Positions 39,580 through 51,366 of a stretch of DNA of 64,000 bases are shown in pieces (positions within the stretch are counted from its first letter, which is position 1; every line of letters starts with the position of its first letter). The notes under the pieces are model-generated. The model made no database searches. It was given only the letters and a program-made list of their open reading frames with translations, and had not been told where the DNA came from. A program made the position numbers and the translations under genes. This DNA comes from Brevibacillus daliensis (GTDB lineage Bacteria; Bacillota; Bacilli; Brevibacillales; Brevibacillaceae): contig NZ_JAJISB010000041.1 of the NCBI RefSeq assembly GCF_021245735.1, positions 1 to 64,000 on the forward strand. The letters are read 5' to 3'.

Positions 39580-40206
39580 ATGACCAAAGGAATCTTAGGT
39601 AAAAAACTGGGTATGACTCAAGTTTTTGAACCAAATGGTACAGCAGTAGCTGTAACTGTTATCGAAGCAGGTCCTTGCGTAGTTCTTCAAAAGAAGGATC
39701 AAGCAACTGACGGTTACGAAGCGATTCAGATCGGTTTTGATTCTAAAAAAGATCACCGCGCTAACAAACCAGAAAAAGGACATGCAGCTAAAGCAAACAC
39801 TGCACCTAAGCGCTTCATCCGTGAAATCGACGGAGTTAACCTCGCTGATTATGAGGTAGGTCAAGAACTAAAAGCTGATATGTTTGCCGCAGGTGAATGG
39901 GTAGACGTGTCTGGTGCAACGAAAGGTAAAGGATTTGCTGGTTCTATCAAGCGCCACAATCATTCTCGTGGTCCTATGGCTCACGGTTCCCGTTACCATC
40001 GTGGCCCAGGTTCTATGGGTTCTATCGCTGCTAACCGCGTTTTCAAAGGTACGAAACTACCTGGACAAATGGGTGGCAACCAAGTAACAATCCAAAATCT
40101 TGAGGTTGTTAAAATTGATTCAGATCGCAATCTGATTCTAGTAAAAGGTTCCATACCTGGACCTAAAAACAGCTATGTAGTCGTTCGTACGGCTGTCAAG
40201 AAATAA
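39580..40206 (+). CDS. rplC: Ribosomal protein L3
   Basis: A 208-residue early-assembly 50S protein near the peptidyl-transferase centre. [13 protein letters not shown] at the start and the conserved loop [17 protein letters not shown] with GKKLPGQMG-type sequence ([10 protein letters not shown]) are visible. ATG 39580 follows AGGAGGTG. Confidence 0.97.
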   Translation: MTKGILGKKLGMTQVFEPNGTAVAVTVIEAGPCVVLQKKDQATDGYEAIQIGFDSKKDHRANKPEKGHAAKANTAPKRFIREIDGVNLADYEVGQELKADMFAAGEWVDVSGATKGKGFAGSIKRHNHSRGPMAHGSRYHRGPGSMGSIAANRVFKGTKLPGQMGGNQVTIQNLEVVKIDSDRNLILVKGSIPGPKNSYVVVRTAVKK

Positions 40207-40223
40207 GGAAAGGAGGAACTGAC

Positions 40224-40847
40224 ATGCCTAAAGTAGCTCTTTTAAACCAAACAGGTGCTCAGGTTGGCGACATCGAATTGTCTGAAGCAATCTTCGGTAT
40301 CGAGCCTAACAATGCAGTACTGTTTGATGCAATCGTTATGCAACAAGCATCTCAACGCCAAGGTACTCATGACGTGAAAAACCGCTCTGAAGTACGTGGT
40401 GGTGGACGCAAACCATGGCGTCAAAAAGGTACAGGTCGTGCTCGTCAAGGTTCTATCCGCTCTCCACAATGGAAAGGCGGCGGCGTAGTATTCGGTCCTA
40501 CACCTCGCAAATACGGATACAAACTGAACCGTAAAGTTCGTCGTTTGGCTCTGAAATCTGCACTATCTACTAAAGTGCAAAACAACGAATTCCTAGTGTT
40601 AGACGCACTAACAATGTCTGCTCCAAAAACAAAAGAATTTGCTGGTATTCTTTCTAACCTGAAAGCTGATCGCAAAGTTCTTATTGTAACTGCTGACTTC
40701 GACCAAAACGTTGCTTTGTCTTCTCGCAACATCCCAGGTGCTAAATGCATCGATGCTGCTGGCATTAACGTTCTTGATCTAGTAGCTCACGACAAAGTAA
40801 TCGTAACGAAAGATGCGGTTGCTAAAGTAGAGGAGGTGCTCGCATAA
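40224..40847 (+). CDS. rplD: Ribosomal protein L4
   Basis: A 207-residue 50S protein lining the exit tunnel, the constriction site near the macrolide pocket. The tunnel loop includes [20 protein letters not shown] and appears wild type. AAAGGAGGAAC upstream. Its TAA overlaps the rplW ATG by one base. Confidence 0.97.
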   Translation: MPKVALLNQTGAQVGDIELSEAIFGIEPNNAVLFDAIVMQQASQRQGTHDVKNRSEVRGGGRKPWRQKGTGRARQGSIRSPQWKGGGVVFGPTPRKYGYKLNRKVRRLALKSALSTKVQNNEFLVLDALTMSAPKTKEFAGILSNLKADRKVLIVTADFDQNVALSSRNIPGAKCIDAAGINVLDLVAHDKVIVTKDAVAKVEEVLA

Positions 40848-41137
40848 TGAAGAGCCTTCATGATATTATCAAGCGCCCTGTCATTACTGAGCGTACCACC
40901 GATATGATGGCTGAGAAAAAGTACGTTTTTGAAGTGCCTTTGAAAGCCAACAAAACCGAAATCAAGCAAGCTGTCGAAAAAGTATTCGGCGTTAAAGTAG
41001 AAGCAGTTAACACAATTCGCGTTGCTGCTAAACCTAAACGTTACGGCAAATATGCTGGTTATACATCTGAGTGGAAAAAAGCAATCGTTAAATTGACTGC
41101 TGAAAGTAAAGATCTAGAATTCTACGAAGGTGTTTAA
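40847..41137 (+). CDS. rplW: Ribosomal protein L23
   Basis: A 96-residue protein at the tunnel exit that docks trigger factor and [22 protein letters not shown] and the loop around [10 protein letters not shown] are visible. Start codon overlaps the rplD stop (TAATG), so translation is coupled; GGAGGTG lies upstream within rplD. Confidence 0.97.
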   Translation: MKSLHDIIKRPVITERTTDMMAEKKYVFEVPLKANKTEIKQAVEKVFGVKVEAVNTIRVAAKPKRYGKYAGYTSEWKKAIVKLTAESKDLEFYEGV

Positions 41138-41173
41138 TAGCTCGACGAGTTTTATTTAAGGAGGGAATAAGGA

Positions 41174-42004
41174 ATGGGTATCAAGAAGTTTAAACCGACT
41201 TCTCCTGCTCGTCGCCAAATGACGGTTTCTACCTTCGAAGAGATCACAACCTCCACTCCGGAGAAATCTCTTCTAGCACCAATCAATAAAAAGGCTGGTC
41301 GCAACAACCAAGGTAAGATCACTGTTCGTCATCAAGGTGGCGGTCATAAACGTAAATACCGCATTATCGATTTTAAACGTAACAAAGATGGCATCGTAGG
41401 TCGCGTAGCTACTATCGAATACGATCCAAACCGTTCTGCTAACATCGCGCTAATCAACTATGTTGATGGTGAAAAACGTTACATTCTTGCTCCACAAGGT
41501 TTGAAAGTTGGAGACGAAATCGTATCTGGTGCTGATGCAGACATCAAAACAGGTAACTGCTTACCATTGGTAAACATTCCTGTTGGTACTACAATCCACA
41601 ATATTGAGTTGAAACCTGGTAAAGGTGGACAGTTGGTTCGTGCAGCTGGTACATCCGCACAATTGCTTGGTCGCGATGGCGAATTCGTAATTGTACGTCT
41701 ATCATCTGGTGAAACTCGCCGTATTCACAACGTATGCCGTGCTACAATCGGTCAAGTTGGTAACCAAGATCACGAATTGCTTAACATTGGTAAAGCAGGT
41801 CGTTCTCGCTGGTTGGGTAAACGCCCTACGGTTCGTGGTTCTGTAATGAACCCTAACGATCACCCACACGGTGGTGGTGAAGGTCGCGCTCCTATCGGAC
41901 GTAAAGCTCCTGTTACTCCTTGGGGTAAACCTACACTTGGTCTTAAAACTCGTAAGAAAAAGAACAAAAACGATAAGTACATTATCCGTCGTCGTAAAAA
42001 ATAA
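41174..42004 (+). CDS. rplB: Ribosomal protein L2
   Basis: A 276-residue core 50S protein next to the peptidyl-transferase centre. [21 protein letters not shown] and the active-site loop [18 protein letters not shown], with its conserved His, are present. AGGAGGG upstream. Full length. Confidence 0.98.
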   Translation: MGIKKFKPTSPARRQMTVSTFEEITTSTPEKSLLAPINKKAGRNNQGKITVRHQGGGHKRKYRIIDFKRNKDGIVGRVATIEYDPNRSANIALINYVDGEKRYILAPQGLKVGDEIVSGADADIKTGNCLPLVNIPVGTTIHNIELKPGKGGQLVRAAGTSAQLLGRDGEFVIVRLSSGETRRIHNVCRATIGQVGNQDHELLNIGKAGRSRWLGKRPTVRGSVMNPNDHPHGGGEGRAPIGRKAPVTPWGKPTLGLKTRKKKNKNDKYIIRRRKK

Positions 42005-42058
42005 GAGATCGGATAACACAATAACCGAACGCCTTTGGCGAAGGGAGGTTTCTGATAT

Positions 42059-42340
42059 ATGGGTCGCAGCTTGAAGAAGGGTCCTTTCGTGGATGACCAT
42101 CTAATGAAGAAAGTTGATGAGTTGAACGAAAAGAGTGAGAAGAAAGTTGTAAAAACTTGGTCTCGTCGTTCTACAATCTTCCCAGATTTTATCGGTCATA
42201 CATTTGCAGTATACGATGGTCGTAAACATGTGCCTGTATACGTGACAGAAGATATGGTTGGACACAAACTAGGTGAATTCGCACCTACTCGTACCTTCAA
42301 GGGTCACGTCGATAACGACAAAAAATCCAAGAAGCGCTAA
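42059..42340 (+). CDS. rpsS: Ribosomal protein S19
   Basis: A 93-residue 30S head protein that contacts S13 and t[35 protein letters not shown] and the basic tail KKSKKR are typical. GGGAGG upstream. Confidence 0.97.
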   Translation: MGRSLKKGPFVDDHLMKKVDELNEKSEKKVVKTWSRRSTIFPDFIGHTFAVYDGRKHVPVYVTEDMVGHKLGEFAPTRTFKGHVDNDKKSKKR

Positions 42341-42367
42341 TTTTTCTCTTTACAGAGGGGAGGTACA

Positions 42368-42703
42368 ATGATGGAATCAAAAGCAATTGCTCGTAATATC
42401 CGAATTGCTCCTCGTAAAGTTCGCCTGGTGGTTGACTTAATTCGAGGTAAGAAGATTGGTGAAGCTTTGGCTATCCTAAAACATACGCCTAAAGCAGCAT
42501 CTCCAGTAGTTGAAAAACTACTTAATTCGGCAATCGCTAATGCTGAGCATAACCACAACATGGATTTGGAAAACTTGGTTGTAGGTACAGTATTCGTTGA
42601 TCAAGGTCCTACCTTGAAGCGATTCCGTCCACGTGCAATGGGTCGTGCTAGCCGTATTCATAAACGTACGAGCCATATCACTGTGGTATTAAACGAAAAA
42701 TAA
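42368..42703 (+). CDS. rplV: Ribosomal protein L22
   Basis: A 111-residue tunnel protein. [17 protein letters not shown] and the beta-hairpin tip [17 protein letters not shown], at the macrolide-sensitive constriction, look wild type. Tandem ATGs at 42368 and 42371; GAGGGGAGG upstream does not decide between them. Confidence 0.97.
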   Translation: MMESKAIARNIRIAPRKVRLVVDLIRGKKIGEALAILKHTPKAASPVVEKLLNSAIANAEHNHNMDLENLVVGTVFVDQGPTLKRFRPRAMGRASRIHKRTSHITVVLNEK

Positions 42704-42716
42704 GGAGGGAAATTGA

Positions 42717-43379
42717 GTGGGACAAAAGGTAAGTCCGGTCGGTCTACGAGTTGGCGTAATTCGTGACTGGGAATCCAGATGGTATGCTGATAAGGACTTC
42801 GCAACTTTGTTGCATGAAGACCTTCACATTCGTAAATACATTAAAGGTCGTCTGAAAGACGCTGCTGTATCTACTGTGGAAATCGAACGCGCTGCAAATC
42901 GCGTTAACGTTACAGTTCACACTGCTAAGCCTGGTATGGTAATCGGTAAAGGTGGATCTGAAGTTGAAGCACTTCGTAAAGCCCTATCCCAACTTACTGG
43001 CAAACGTGTTCACATTAATATCAATGAGATCAAGAAACCTGATCTTGACGCTACTTTGGTAGCTGAAAACATTGCTCGTCAATTGGAAAATCGTATTTCT
43101 TTCCGTCGTGCGCAAAAACAAACGATCACTCGTTCTATGCGTTCTGGTGCGAAAGGTATTAAAACACTGGTAAGTGGACGTCTTGGTGGAGCTGATATTG
43201 CTCGTTCTGAAGGTTACAACGAAGGTACAGTACCTCTTCACACACTGCGTGCAGATATTGACTATGGTACTGCTGAAGCTCATACTACTTACGGCCGTAT
43301 CGGTGTTAAAGTATGGATCTACCGTGGTGAAGTTCTTCCAACTAAGAAGAATGTAGCTGCAGTGGAAGGAGGCAAGTAA
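42717..43379 (+). CDS. rpsC: Ribosomal protein S3
   Basis: A 220-residue protein at the mRNA entry channel. [20 protein letters not shown] at the start, the KH-domain GxxG (VIGKGGSE) and the C-terminal domain ([20 protein letters not shown]) are visible. GTG start behind AAGGAGGG. Confidence 0.98.
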   Translation: MGQKVSPVGLRVGVIRDWESRWYADKDFATLLHEDLHIRKYIKGRLKDAAVSTVEIERAANRVNVTVHTAKPGMVIGKGGSEVEALRKALSQLTGKRVHININEIKKPDLDATLVAENIARQLENRISFRRAQKQTITRSMRSGAKGIKTLVSGRLGGADIARSEGYNEGTVPLHTLRADIDYGTAEAHTTYGRIGVKVWIYRGEVLPTKKNVAAVEGGK

Positions 43380-43381
43380 TC

Positions 43382-43816
43382 ATGTTGATGCCTAAACGCG
43401 TGAAACATCGCAAACAACATCGTCCGAAGTTGACTGGAAACGCTAAAGGCGGTACAACTGTTGCTTTCGGTGAATTTGGCCTCCAAGCTCTTGAACCAGC
43501 TTGGGTAACGAGCCGTCAAATTGAGGCAGCACGTATTGCGATGACACGTTACATCCGTCGTGGCGGTAAAGTATGGATTAAAGTTTTCCCTGACAGACCA
43601 ATTACTCAAAAGCCTTTGGAAGTCCGCATGGGTTCCGGTAAAGGTTCTGTTGAGAAATGGATTGCAGTTGTTAAACCTGGTAAAGTTATGTTTGAACTTG
43701 CCGGTGTATCTGAAGAAGTAGCGCGTGAAGCTATGCGTCTTGCAATGCACAAACTTCCTGTTAAGTGTAAGTTTGTTAAGCGCGAAGAAGTGGGTGGTGA
43801 CGCACATGAAGGCTAA
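43382..43816 (+). CDS. rplP: Ribosomal protein L16
   Basis: A 144-residue protein near the A-site t[24 protein letters not shown]-type [18 protein letters not shown] and [12 protein letters not shown] are typical. ATG 43382 is 2 bases after rpsC, whose end supplies GGAGG. It overlaps rpmC by 11 bases. Confidence 0.97.
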   Translation: MLMPKRVKHRKQHRPKLTGNAKGGTTVAFGEFGLQALEPAWVTSRQIEAARIAMTRYIRRGGKVWIKVFPDRPITQKPLEVRMGSGKGSVEKWIAVVKPGKVMFELAGVSEEVAREAMRLAMHKLPVKCKFVKREEVGGDAHEG

Positions 43817-44003
43817 TGAATACCGCAATCAAACCACTGCCGAGATCGAACAAAACGTATCTTCTTTGAAAGAAGAGTTGTTCAACCTTCGTTTCCAATT
43901 AGCGACTGGCCAATTGGAAAACACGGCTCGCATTAAGCAAGTGCGTAAGGATATCGCTCGTGCGAAAACCATCCTACGCCAACGTGAATTAGGAATCGGC
44001 TAA
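43806..44003 (+). CDS. rpmC: Ribosomal protein L29
   Basis: A 65-residue protein at the tunnel exit beside L23. [18 protein letters not shown] and [19 protein letters not shown] are the family signature. ATG 43806 lies inside the end of rplP. The longer open frame back to 43725 is unrelated to the family and is rejected. Confidence 0.96.
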   Translation: MKANEYRNQTTAEIEQNVSSLKEELFNLRFQLATGQLENTARIKQVRKDIARAKTILRQRELGIG

Positions 44004-44025
44004 TATAAGGAAGGAGGTTCCAACG

Positions 44026-44292
44026 ATGACCGCACAACGCAATTTGCGTAGAACTCTGGTAGGTCGTGTAGTATCTGACAAAATGGATAAAACCATCGTT
44101 GTTCAGGTTGAAACCTACAAAAAGCACACTCTTTACGGTAAACGTGTGAAGTACTCTAAAAAGTTCAAAGCACATGATGAAAACAATACCGCTAAGACCG
44201 GTGATATCGTAGAAATTATGGAAACTCGTCCTCTTTCTAAGGACAAGAATTTCCGTCTTGTTAAAGTAGTACAAGAAGCAGTTATTGTATAA
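44026..44292 (+). CDS. rpsQ: Ribosomal protein S17
   Basis: An 88-residue OB-fold 30S protein. [19 protein letters not shown] and the signature [20 protein letters not shown] are present. AAGGAGG upstream. Confidence 0.97.
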   Translation: MTAQRNLRRTLVGRVVSDKMDKTIVVQVETYKKHTLYGKRVKYSKKFKAHDENNTAKTGDIVEIMETRPLSKDKNFRLVKVVQEAVIV

Positions 44293-44335
44293 GGAAGACT
44301 CGGATAAAAATCACATCCGAAGGGAGTGACTGAAA

Positions 44336-44704
44336 GTGATCCAAACACAATCCAGATTAGCTGTTGCTGATAACTCTGGTGCAAAAGAATTGATGTGCAT
44401 TAAAGTTCTTGGAGGTTCTGGTCGTAAGACTGCGAATGTCGGGGACGTTATCGTTTGCTCTGTCAAAACCGCTACACCCGGTGGAGTTGTCAAGAAAGGT
44501 CAAGTAGTTAAAGCAGTTATCGTGCGTACTGTTAGTGGTGTTCGCCGTAACGACGGTTCTTATATCCGTTTTGACCAAAATGCAGCTGTAGTTATTAAAG
44601 ATGATAACTCTCCACGTGGTACACGTATTTTTGGACCGGTAGCTCGTGAACTTCGTGAAAAAGATTTCATGAAGATCATCTCCCTAGCTCCTGAGGTTAT
44701 CTAG
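44336..44704 (+). CDS. rplN: Ribosomal protein L14
   Basis: A 122-residue protein at the subunit interface and RsfS binding site. [18 protein letters not shown] and [18 protein letters not shown] are typical. GTG start 44336 follows AAGGGAGTGA. Confidence 0.97.
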   Translation: MIQTQSRLAVADNSGAKELMCIKVLGGSGRKTANVGDVIVCSVKTATPGGVVKKGQVVKAVIVRTVSGVRRNDGSYIRFDQNAAVVIKDDNSPRGTRIFGPVARELREKDFMKIISLAPEVI

Positions 44705-44751
44705 TTTTGAAGTGAAATTAGCATTTTGTTCGATAGGAGGTGCACCCAGCG

Positions 44752-45066
44752 ATGCACGTGAAAAAAGGCGATACGGTTATCGTTATTACGGGCAAAGACA
44801 AAGGTAAAGAAGGTCAAGTATTGGCTGCTTTCCCTAAAAAAGACCGTGTGTTGGTAGAAGGTATTAACCTTGTGAAGAAGCATGCTCGTCCTTCTCAAGC
44901 AAATCCGCAAGGCGGAATTGTAACACAAGAGGCTGCTATCCACGTTTCTAATGTCTCTCTAATTGACCCTAAATCTGGTAAACCTACCCGTGTAGGTTAC
45001 AAAGTATTAGAGAACGGTAATAAAGTTCGGGTTGCGAAAAAATCTGGCGAAGTAATCGACAAGTAG
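44752..45066 (+). CDS. rplX: Ribosomal protein L24
   Basis: A 104-residue assembly initiator with a KOW motif ([20 protein letters not shown]). ATG 44752 follows AGGAGGTG with 9-base spacing; an in-frame upstream start at 44740 overlaps that site and is rejected. Confidence 0.96.
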   Translation: MHVKKGDTVIVITGKDKGKEGQVLAAFPKKDRVLVEGINLVKKHARPSQANPQGGIVTQEAAIHVSNVSLIDPKSGKPTRVGYKVLENGNKVRVAKKSGEVIDK

Positions 45067-45092
45067 TCAGGTCGGAAAGGAGGTTGTCGTAA

Positions 45093-45635
45093 ATGGCAGC
45101 AAGATTGAAAGATAAGTACTTGAATGAAATCGTTCCTAGCTTGATGACTAAGTTTAGCTACAAGTCCATCATGCAAGTACCTAAAGTTGAGAAAATCGTA
45201 ATCAACATGGGCGTGGGCGAAGCTGTAGCGAATGCAAAAGCTATTGACACTGCTATCGAAGATCTACAATTGATCACTGGTCAAAAACCTGTTGTAACAC
45301 GTTCTAAGAAATCAATCGCTGGTTTCAAACTACGTGAAGGTATGCCAATCGGCGCGAAGGTAACACTTCGTGGCGAGCGTATGTATCAATTCCTAGACAA
45401 ACTGATGAACGTTTCTCTGCCTCGTGTACGTGACTTCCGTGGGATTTCATCCAAAGCATTTGACGGTCGTGGTAACTACACTCTAGGTTTGAAAGAACAA
45501 CTGATCTTCCCAGAGATCGAGTACGATAAAATCGATAAAGTACGCGGTATGGATATCGTAGTTGTTACATCTGCGAAGACTGATGAAGAAGCTCGTGAAC
45601 TTCTGACTCAAATGGGTATGCCATTCCGTAAATAA
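45093..45635 (+). CDS. rplE: Ribosomal protein L5
   Basis: A 180-residue 5S rRNA-binding protein of the central protuberance. [20 protein letters not shown] and the signature [20 protein letters not shown] are present. GAAAGGAGG upstream. Confidence 0.97.
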   Translation: MAARLKDKYLNEIVPSLMTKFSYKSIMQVPKVEKIVINMGVGEAVANAKAIDTAIEDLQLITGQKPVVTRSKKSIAGFKLREGMPIGAKVTLRGERMYQFLDKLMNVSLPRVRDFRGISSKAFDGRGNYTLGLKEQLIFPEIEYDKIDKVRGMDIVVVTSAKTDEEARELLTQMGMPFRK

Positions 45636-45659
45636 ACCCTATCGTAAGGAGGGACAATT

Positions 45660-45845
45660 GTGGCAAAGAAATCAATGGTCGTGAAGCAACAGCGTCAGCC
45701 TAAGTTTAAAGTTCGTGCGTACACTCGTTGCGAACGTTGCGGTCGTCCGCACTCTGTGCTTCGCAAATTCAAACTGTGCCGTATTTGCTTCCGTGAATTG
45801 GCTTATAAAGGCCAAATTCCAGGTGTAAAGAAAGCCAGCTGGTAA
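45660..45845 (+). CDS. rpsZ: Ribosomal protein S14, zinc-binding short form
   Basis: A 61-residue type Z S14 with the complete zinc site CERC and CRIC. GTG start 45660 behind TAAGGAGGG. The short zinc form is the usual essential S14 copy of Firmicutes. Confidence 0.96.
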   Translation: MAKKSMVVKQQRQPKFKVRAYTRCERCGRPHSVLRKFKLCRICFRELAYKGQIPGVKKASW

Positions 45846-45872
45846 TATAGACGGGAAGGAGGTTTTTCTCTC

Positions 45873-46271
45873 ATGGTAATGACTGATCCAGTTGCAGATA
45901 TGCTAACTCGCATCCGCAATGCGAACATGGTTCGCCACGAGAAGGTTGAGATCCCTGCATCTAACCTGAAGAAGGAAATTGCTCGTCTTCTTAAAGAAGA
46001 AGGCTTTATCCGTGATGCAGAATTTATTGATGATAACAAGCAAGGAATGATCCGTTTGTTCCTTAAATACGGTGCTAACAATGAGCGTGTAATCACTGGT
46101 TTGAAACGTATTTCTAAACCAGGTCACCGTGTTTATGCAAACACTAATGAAGTTCCTCGCGTTTTGGGTGGTCTTGGTCTCGCTCTAATCTCTACATCCA
46201 AAGGTGTTATGACTGACAAGCAAGCTCGTCAATCACACGTTGGTGGAGAAGTGCTAGCATATATTTGGTAA
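45873..46271 (+). CDS. rpsH: Ribosomal protein S8
   Basis: A 132-residue central-domain 30S assembly protein. [20 protein letters not shown] at the start and the C-terminal [14 protein letters not shown] are typical. ATG 45873 (MVM) matches homologues; GAAGGAGG upstream. Confidence 0.97.
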   Translation: MVMTDPVADMLTRIRNANMVRHEKVEIPASNLKKEIARLLKEEGFIRDAEFIDDNKQGMIRLFLKYGANNERVITGLKRISKPGHRVYANTNEVPRVLGGLGLALISTSKGVMTDKQARQSHVGGEVLAYIW

Positions 46272-46301
46272 TCTTAGATTTACGCACAGGAGGTGCAAGT
46301 C

Positions 46302-46838
46302 ATGTCGCGTATCGGTAAAAAACCGATTACGGTTCCTGCAGGCGTTACATTAACTCTGAACGATACTGAGTTAACTGTAAAGGGCCCTAAGGGTACTCTC
46401 GTTCGTAGTTTTCATCCGGACATTAACATTAACATTGCTGAAAACGAGGTAGTGGTTGAACGTCCGTCTGATAATAAACTTCATCGTTCTCTTCATGGTA
46501 CTACTCGTGCCTTGGTTGCGAACATGGTAACTGGTGTTTCTGAAGGATTCACTCGTACACTTGAACTTGTAGGTGTAGGTTATCGTGGAGCTAAAAGTGC
46601 TAACGGTGTAAGTCTTTCTCTAGGTTTCTCTCACCCAGTTGAGGTTACTCCTGAAGAAGGAATCGAACTTGAACTAACAAACCCAACAACTCTAGTTGTT
46701 AAAGGTATTAGTAAAGAGCGTGTAGGCCAAGTTGCTTCTGAAATTCGCGCTTTACGTAAACCTGAACCGTACAAAGGTAAAGGTATTAAATACAGCAACG
46801 AGGTTGTTCGCCGTAAAGAAGGTAAAAAAGGTAAATAA
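46302..46838 (+). CDS. rplF: Ribosomal protein L6
   Basis: A 178-residue protein near the sarcin-ricin loop. [14 protein letters not shown] starts the first of two similar domains and the C-terminal signature [20 protein letters not shown] is present. ATG 46302 follows AGGAGGTG. Confidence 0.97.
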   Translation: MSRIGKKPITVPAGVTLTLNDTELTVKGPKGTLVRSFHPDININIAENEVVVERPSDNKLHRSLHGTTRALVANMVTGVSEGFTRTLELVGVGYRGAKSANGVSLSLGFSHPVEVTPEEGIELELTNPTTLVVKGISKERVGQVASEIRALRKPEPYKGKGIKYSNEVVRRKEGKKGK

Positions 46839-46871
46839 GGTTCTTAGCTTCATCAGAAAGGAGGCCGCTTA

Positions 46872-47234
46872 ATGTTTACAAAAGGCGATAAAAACAAAGC
46901 TCGGAAAAAACGTCAACTTCGTATCCGTAAGCGTGTGATCGGTTCTGCTGCACGCCCTCGTTTGAACGTTTTTCGTTCTTCCAAGCACATTTATGCTCAA
47001 CTAATCGATGATGCAGCAGGTACAACTATTGCTTCTGCATCTTCACTTGATAAAGAATTGGATCTGAAAAATGGTTCTAACATCGAAGCAGCAACTGCTG
47101 TTGGTGCATTGATCGCAAAGCGCGCTCAAGAAAAAGGTCTCGAGGAAATCGTGTTTGATCGTGGTGGATACTTGTATCATGGACGCATAAAAGCACTTGC
47201 TGATGCAGCTCGTGAAGCTGGTCTGCAATTCTAA
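46872..47234 (+). CDS. rplR: Ribosomal protein L18
   Basis: A 120-residue 5S rRNA-binding protein. [20 protein letters not shown] and the C-terminal [20 protein letters not shown] are typical. AAAGGAGG upstream. Confidence 0.97.
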   Translation: MFTKGDKNKARKKRQLRIRKRVIGSAARPRLNVFRSSKHIYAQLIDDAAGTTIASASSLDKELDLKNGSNIEAATAVGALIAKRAQEKGLEEIVFDRGGYLYHGRIKALADAAREAGLQF

Positions 47235-47264
47235 GAAGACGTAAAGAAACAAGGAGGGAAAAGA

Positions 47265-47762
47265 ATGCGTATCGACCCTAGCAAATTAGAGCTAGAAGAA
47301 AGAGTCGTCGCTGTTAACCGCGTAGCAAAAGTGGTTAAAGGTGGTCGCCGCTTCAGCTTTAGCGCACTAGTAGTAGTAGGCGATAAGAACGGTCATGTAG
47401 GCTCTGGTATGGGTAAAGCCCAAGAAGTACCAGATGCTATTCGTAAAGCAATTGATGACGCGAAGAAAAACTTGATTCGCGTACCTCTAAAAGGAACGAC
47501 AATCCCTCACCAAGTACTCTGCCACTTTGGTTCTGGCCGCGTTTTGATCAAGCCAGCTTCTGAAGGTACTGGAGTTATCGCTGGTGGACCTGTACGTGCT
47601 GTACTTGAGCTTGCAGGTGTAGGTGACGTGTTGAGTAAATCTTTGGGTTCTAACAACCCTATCAACATAGTTAATGCAACTCTTGAAGGTCTTGGCCGTT
47701 TGAAAACTGCTGAAGATGTGGCAAAACTTCGCGGAAAAACTGTCGAAGAACTGTTAGGTTAG
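47265..47762 (+). CDS. rpsE: Ribosomal protein S5
   Basis: A 165-residue fidelity protein at the mRNA entry. The S5 signature starts at [21 protein letters not shown], and the loop that carries spectinomycin-resistance changes (AKVVKGGRR) looks wild type. AAGGAGGG upstream. Confidence 0.97.
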   Translation: MRIDPSKLELEERVVAVNRVAKVVKGGRRFSFSALVVVGDKNGHVGSGMGKAQEVPDAIRKAIDDAKKNLIRVPLKGTTIPHQVLCHFGSGRVLIKPASEGTGVIAGGPVRAVLELAGVGDVLSKSLGSNNPINIVNATLEGLGRLKTAEDVAKLRGKTVEELLG

Positions 47763-47778
47763 AAGGAGGGAACGGGAC

Positions 47779-47967
47779 ATGGCGAAATCATTACAAATCA
47801 CGCTGACACGTAGCCTTATCGGTCGTCCGACTGACCAGAAGGAAACTGTGAAAGCCCTTGGCCTTCGCAAAATCCATCAAACAGTACAAAAGCAAGATAA
47901 CGCAGCAATGCGTGGGATGATTTTTAAAGTTAAACATCTTGTTGATGTGAAGGAAATCGAAGAATAA
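47779..47967 (+). CDS. rpmD: Ribosomal protein L30
   Basis: A 62-residue protein. [20 protein letters not shown] and [20 protein letters not shown] are typical. AGAAGGAGGG lies within and just after the rpsE stop. Confidence 0.97.
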   Translation: MAKSLQITLTRSLIGRPTDQKETVKALGLRKIHQTVQKQDNAAMRGMIFKVKHLVDVKEIEE

Positions 47968-47999
47968 GCTACAGATTTATTAGTGAGGAGGTGCAACCT

Positions 48000-48440
48000 A
48001 TGAAATTGCATGAACTGAAACCAGCAGAAGGCTCTCGTCACGAGCGCAAACGTCTTGGACGTGGTATTGGTAGTGGAACTGGAAAAACGGCTGGTAAAGG
48101 TCATAAAGGACAAAATGCTCGTTCTGGTGGCGGTGTTCGCCTTGGATTCGAGGGTGGTCAAAACCCATTATTCCGTCGTTTACCAAAACGAGGCTTCAAT
48201 AACATCAACCGCAAAGAGTATGCGATCGTATCTCTGGATGCGTTGAATCGTTTCGCTGAAGGTACAGTGGTTACACCTGAGTTGCTTAAGGAAACTGGCG
48301 TAATTAGCGCATTGCGTGATGGCGTTAAGATCTTGGCTAACGGTGAACTTACTGTAAAACTTACAGTTAAAGCTCACAAGTTCTCTGGTGCAGCTGCTGA
48401 AAAGATTGCTCAAGTCGGTGGAACCACTGAGGTGATCTAA
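48000..48440 (+). CDS. rplO: Ribosomal protein L15
   Basis: A 146-residue late-assembly 50S protein. [20 protein letters not shown], then the Gly/Lys-rich [20 protein letters not shown], are typical. ATG 48000 follows GAGGAGGTG; an in-frame GTG at 47991 overlaps the site. Stop overlaps secY start (TAATG). Confidence 0.97.
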   Translation: MKLHELKPAEGSRHERKRLGRGIGSGTGKTAGKGHKGQNARSGGGVRLGFEGGQNPLFRRLPKRGFNNINRKEYAIVSLDALNRFAEGTVVTPELLKETGVISALRDGVKILANGELTVKLTVKAHKFSGAAAEKIAQVGGTTEVI

Positions 48441-49735
48441 TGTTAGGGTCTTTTTCTAACATCTTTAAGATAGGCGACCTGCGTCGAAAGGTGATTTTCA
48501 CTCTTTTGATGCTTGTCGTCTTCCGAATTGGAACCCATGTTCCAGTGCCAAACATTAATGTGTCCTTACTGCAAGGTAACGAGAGTAACTTCTTAGGACT
48601 TTTGGACACATTCTCTGGTGGTGCATTGCTTAAATTCTCCATCTTCGCGATGGGTATTATGCCATACATCACGTCCTCGATCATTATGCAGCTTCTGTCT
48701 ATGGATGTAGTACCGAAGTTTACGCAATGGTCGAAGGAAGGAGAAGCAGGCCGTCGTAAAATTTCTCAAGTAACACGCTATGGTGCTATTGTTTTAGGTT
48801 TTATCCAGTCTTTGGGTATGACCTACGGCTTCAACCGAATGATGAACGGATTGGTAACTGACACTTCGATTAGCAGCTTCTTGCTGATAGCCTTAACCCT
48901 AACAGCTGGTACTGCCTTTCTGCTATGGTTAGGGGAACAGATTACCGAGAAGGGCATTGGTAATGGTATTTCCATTATCATCATGGCGGGTATCGTCGCC
49001 AATATACCTAGTGGAGTTAAAGTTGTTTATGACATGCAGTTTGGTGCTCCAAACGCTAACATGTTCTTTGGTATCATTAATATCTTGTTGATCCTCGTCG
49101 CAGTCATTGCATTGATTGTAGGTATTATCTACATGCAACAGGGTATTCGTAAGATCCCTGTTCAATATGCAAAAAAAGTTGTTGGACGCAAGATGTTTGG
49201 TGGACAATCTTCTCATATTCCGTTGAAGATTAACTCCGCAGGGGTTATCCCGGTTATCTTTGCTGTATCCCTGGTAATGTTCCCGTCAACAATTGCCAGC
49301 TTCTGGCTTAGTTCAGGAGAAGAGGGAGTTGCTAACTGGATTTATACTAACTTCCAGATTAACTCACCTCTTGGTATGACATTGTACGCATTGATGATTA
49401 TCGGATTTACGTACTTCTACACATTTGTACAGATGAATCCTGCACAAATGGCAGAGAATATGAAAAAGAATGGCGGTTATATTCCCGGCATCCGTCCTGG
49501 TAAAAACACCGAGGAATACATTACTCGTACTTTATACCGCCTGACGTTCACTGGAGCTATCTTCTTGACTGCCATTTCGCTATTGCCATTTGTTTTTGGC
49601 AAGATCTTCGGACTTCCTGATTCTATCTATATCGGTGGTACATCACTACTGATCATGATTGGGGTAGTTCTAGATACAATGAAGCAAATTGAGAGTCAAT
49701 TGATTCAGCGCCATTATCAAGGCTTTATTAAGTAA
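48440..49735 (+). CDS. secY: SecY, preprotein translocase channel
   Basis: A 431-residue membrane protein with ten segments that forms the protein-conducting channel. Signature 1 (VPVPNINVSLLQ region), the plug-adjacent GIMPYITSSIIMQLL, and MNPAQMAENMKKNGGYIPGI are visible. Coupled to rplO by a TAATG overlap; works with SecE (20820). Confidence 0.97.
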   Translation: MLGSFSNIFKIGDLRRKVIFTLLMLVVFRIGTHVPVPNINVSLLQGNESNFLGLLDTFSGGALLKFSIFAMGIMPYITSSIIMQLLSMDVVPKFTQWSKEGEAGRRKISQVTRYGAIVLGFIQSLGMTYGFNRMMNGLVTDTSISSFLLIALTLTAGTAFLLWLGEQITEKGIGNGISIIIMAGIVANIPSGVKVVYDMQFGAPNANMFFGIINILLILVAVIALIVGIIYMQQGIRKIPVQYAKKVVGRKMFGGQSSHIPLKINSAGVIPVIFAVSLVMFPSTIASFWLSSGEEGVANWIYTNFQINSPLGMTLYALMIIGFTYFYTFVQMNPAQMAENMKKNGGYIPGIRPGKNTEEYITRTLYRLTFTGAIFLTAISLLPFVFGKIFGLPDSIYIGGTSLLIMIGVVLDTMKQIESQLIQRHYQGFIK

Positions 49736-49750
49736 AGAGTAGATGGCTTC

Positions 49751-49777
49751 ATCGTTTCCCTCTTAGGAGGAAATGAT
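49751..49777 (+). other. Hairpin between secY and adk
   Basis: ATCGTTTCC (49751-49759) pairs with GGAAATGAT (49769-49777), with one G-T pair and a short loop. No T run; it is probably an mRNA processing or regulatory stem. Confidence 0.4.
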
Positions 49778-49779
49778 AA

Positions 49780-50457
<678 letters not shown>

Positions 50458-50463
50458 CCAATA

Positions 50464-51210
50464 ATGATTACAATCAAGTCAAAAGCAGAGCTCGAAATTA
50501 TGCGCGAAGCTGGACGAATTGTTGCTCTTACCCATCAAGAATTGGCGAAGCATATTAAGCCAGGGGTCACTACGAAGGAACTTGATGAGCTGGCCGAAAC
50601 TTTTATTCGCAGTAAAAATGCGATACCGTCGTTCAAAGGGTACGGTGGGTTTTCTGGTAGTATCTGTGCCTCAGTTAATGAGGAACTCGTACATGGAATT
50701 CCAGGAAAGCGGACATTGCAGGAAGGAAATATCATCAGTATAGATATCGGAGCTAAATTCGATGGTTATCATGGAGATTCAGCTTGGACCTATGCTGTTG
50801 GTACAGTATCTCTTTCGGATCAGCAACTCATGCAAGTCACAGAAGAGTCCTTACTCAAAGGTCTTGCGAAAGCAGTCCCTGGAGCAAGGCTTTCTGATAT
50901 CTCTCATGAGATTCAGCTACATGCTGAAGCTGCTGGCTTCACGATTGTCCGTGAGTATGTGGGACATGGAATCGGTCAAAGTTTGCATGAAGATCCACAA
51001 ATTCCTAACTACGGTCCTCCGAACAGGGGACCACGTTTAAAACCTGGAATGGTTTTAGCAATCGAACCGATGGTGAATGCTGGCGAACGTTATGTCCGCA
51101 CTTTGGAGGACAATTGGACGGTCGTGACAGTTGATGGGAAAAAGTGTGCGCACTATGAACACACCATCGCGATTACGGAAGATGGCTATGAGATCTTGAC
51201 TAGACCTTAA
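50464..51210 (+). CDS. map: Methionine aminopeptidase type I
   Basis: A 248-residue enzyme that removes N-terminal Met from new proteins. The five metal ligands are visible in [18 protein letters not shown] (two Asp), [12 protein letters not shown] (His), AIEPMVNAG (Glu) and [12 protein letters not shown] (Glu). It begins 6 bases after adk and has a weak ribosome site, so it is probably coupled. Confidence 0.97.
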   Translation: MITIKSKAELEIMREAGRIVALTHQELAKHIKPGVTTKELDELAETFIRSKNAIPSFKGYGGFSGSICASVNEELVHGIPGKRTLQEGNIISIDIGAKFDGYHGDSAWTYAVGTVSLSDQQLMQVTEESLLKGLAKAVPGARLSDISHEIQLHAEAAGFTIVREYVGHGIGQSLHEDPQIPNYGPPNRGPRLKPGMVLAIEPMVNAGERYVRTLEDNWTVVTVDGKKCAHYEHTIAITEDGYEILTRP

Positions 51211-51216
51211 ACGTAG

Positions 51217-51366
51217 GTGAACTGGAAGATTGTCGTTCAACGTGTTGACGATAAGTTTGTTCAAGTAACCGAGAAGTTTCTCGAGGCATGTAGTTGCCAA
51301 AACTCATGGTCTGACTGTATAACAGTTGAAAGGAGACTAGCCGATGGCCAAAGACGACGTAATTGA
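51217..51366 (+). pseudogene. Possible remnant of a KOW-domain RNA-binding protein gene
   Basis: A 49-codon frame opens with GTG and has AAGATTGTCGTTC..., encoding KIVVQRVDDKFVQVT. This resembles the middle of the small KOW-type protein found between map and infA in many Bacilli. The preceding KOW loop is missing and the following sequence does not look family-like. No good ribosome site precedes the GTG. It overlaps the infA start. Degeneration is inferred, not proven. Confidence 0.35.
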
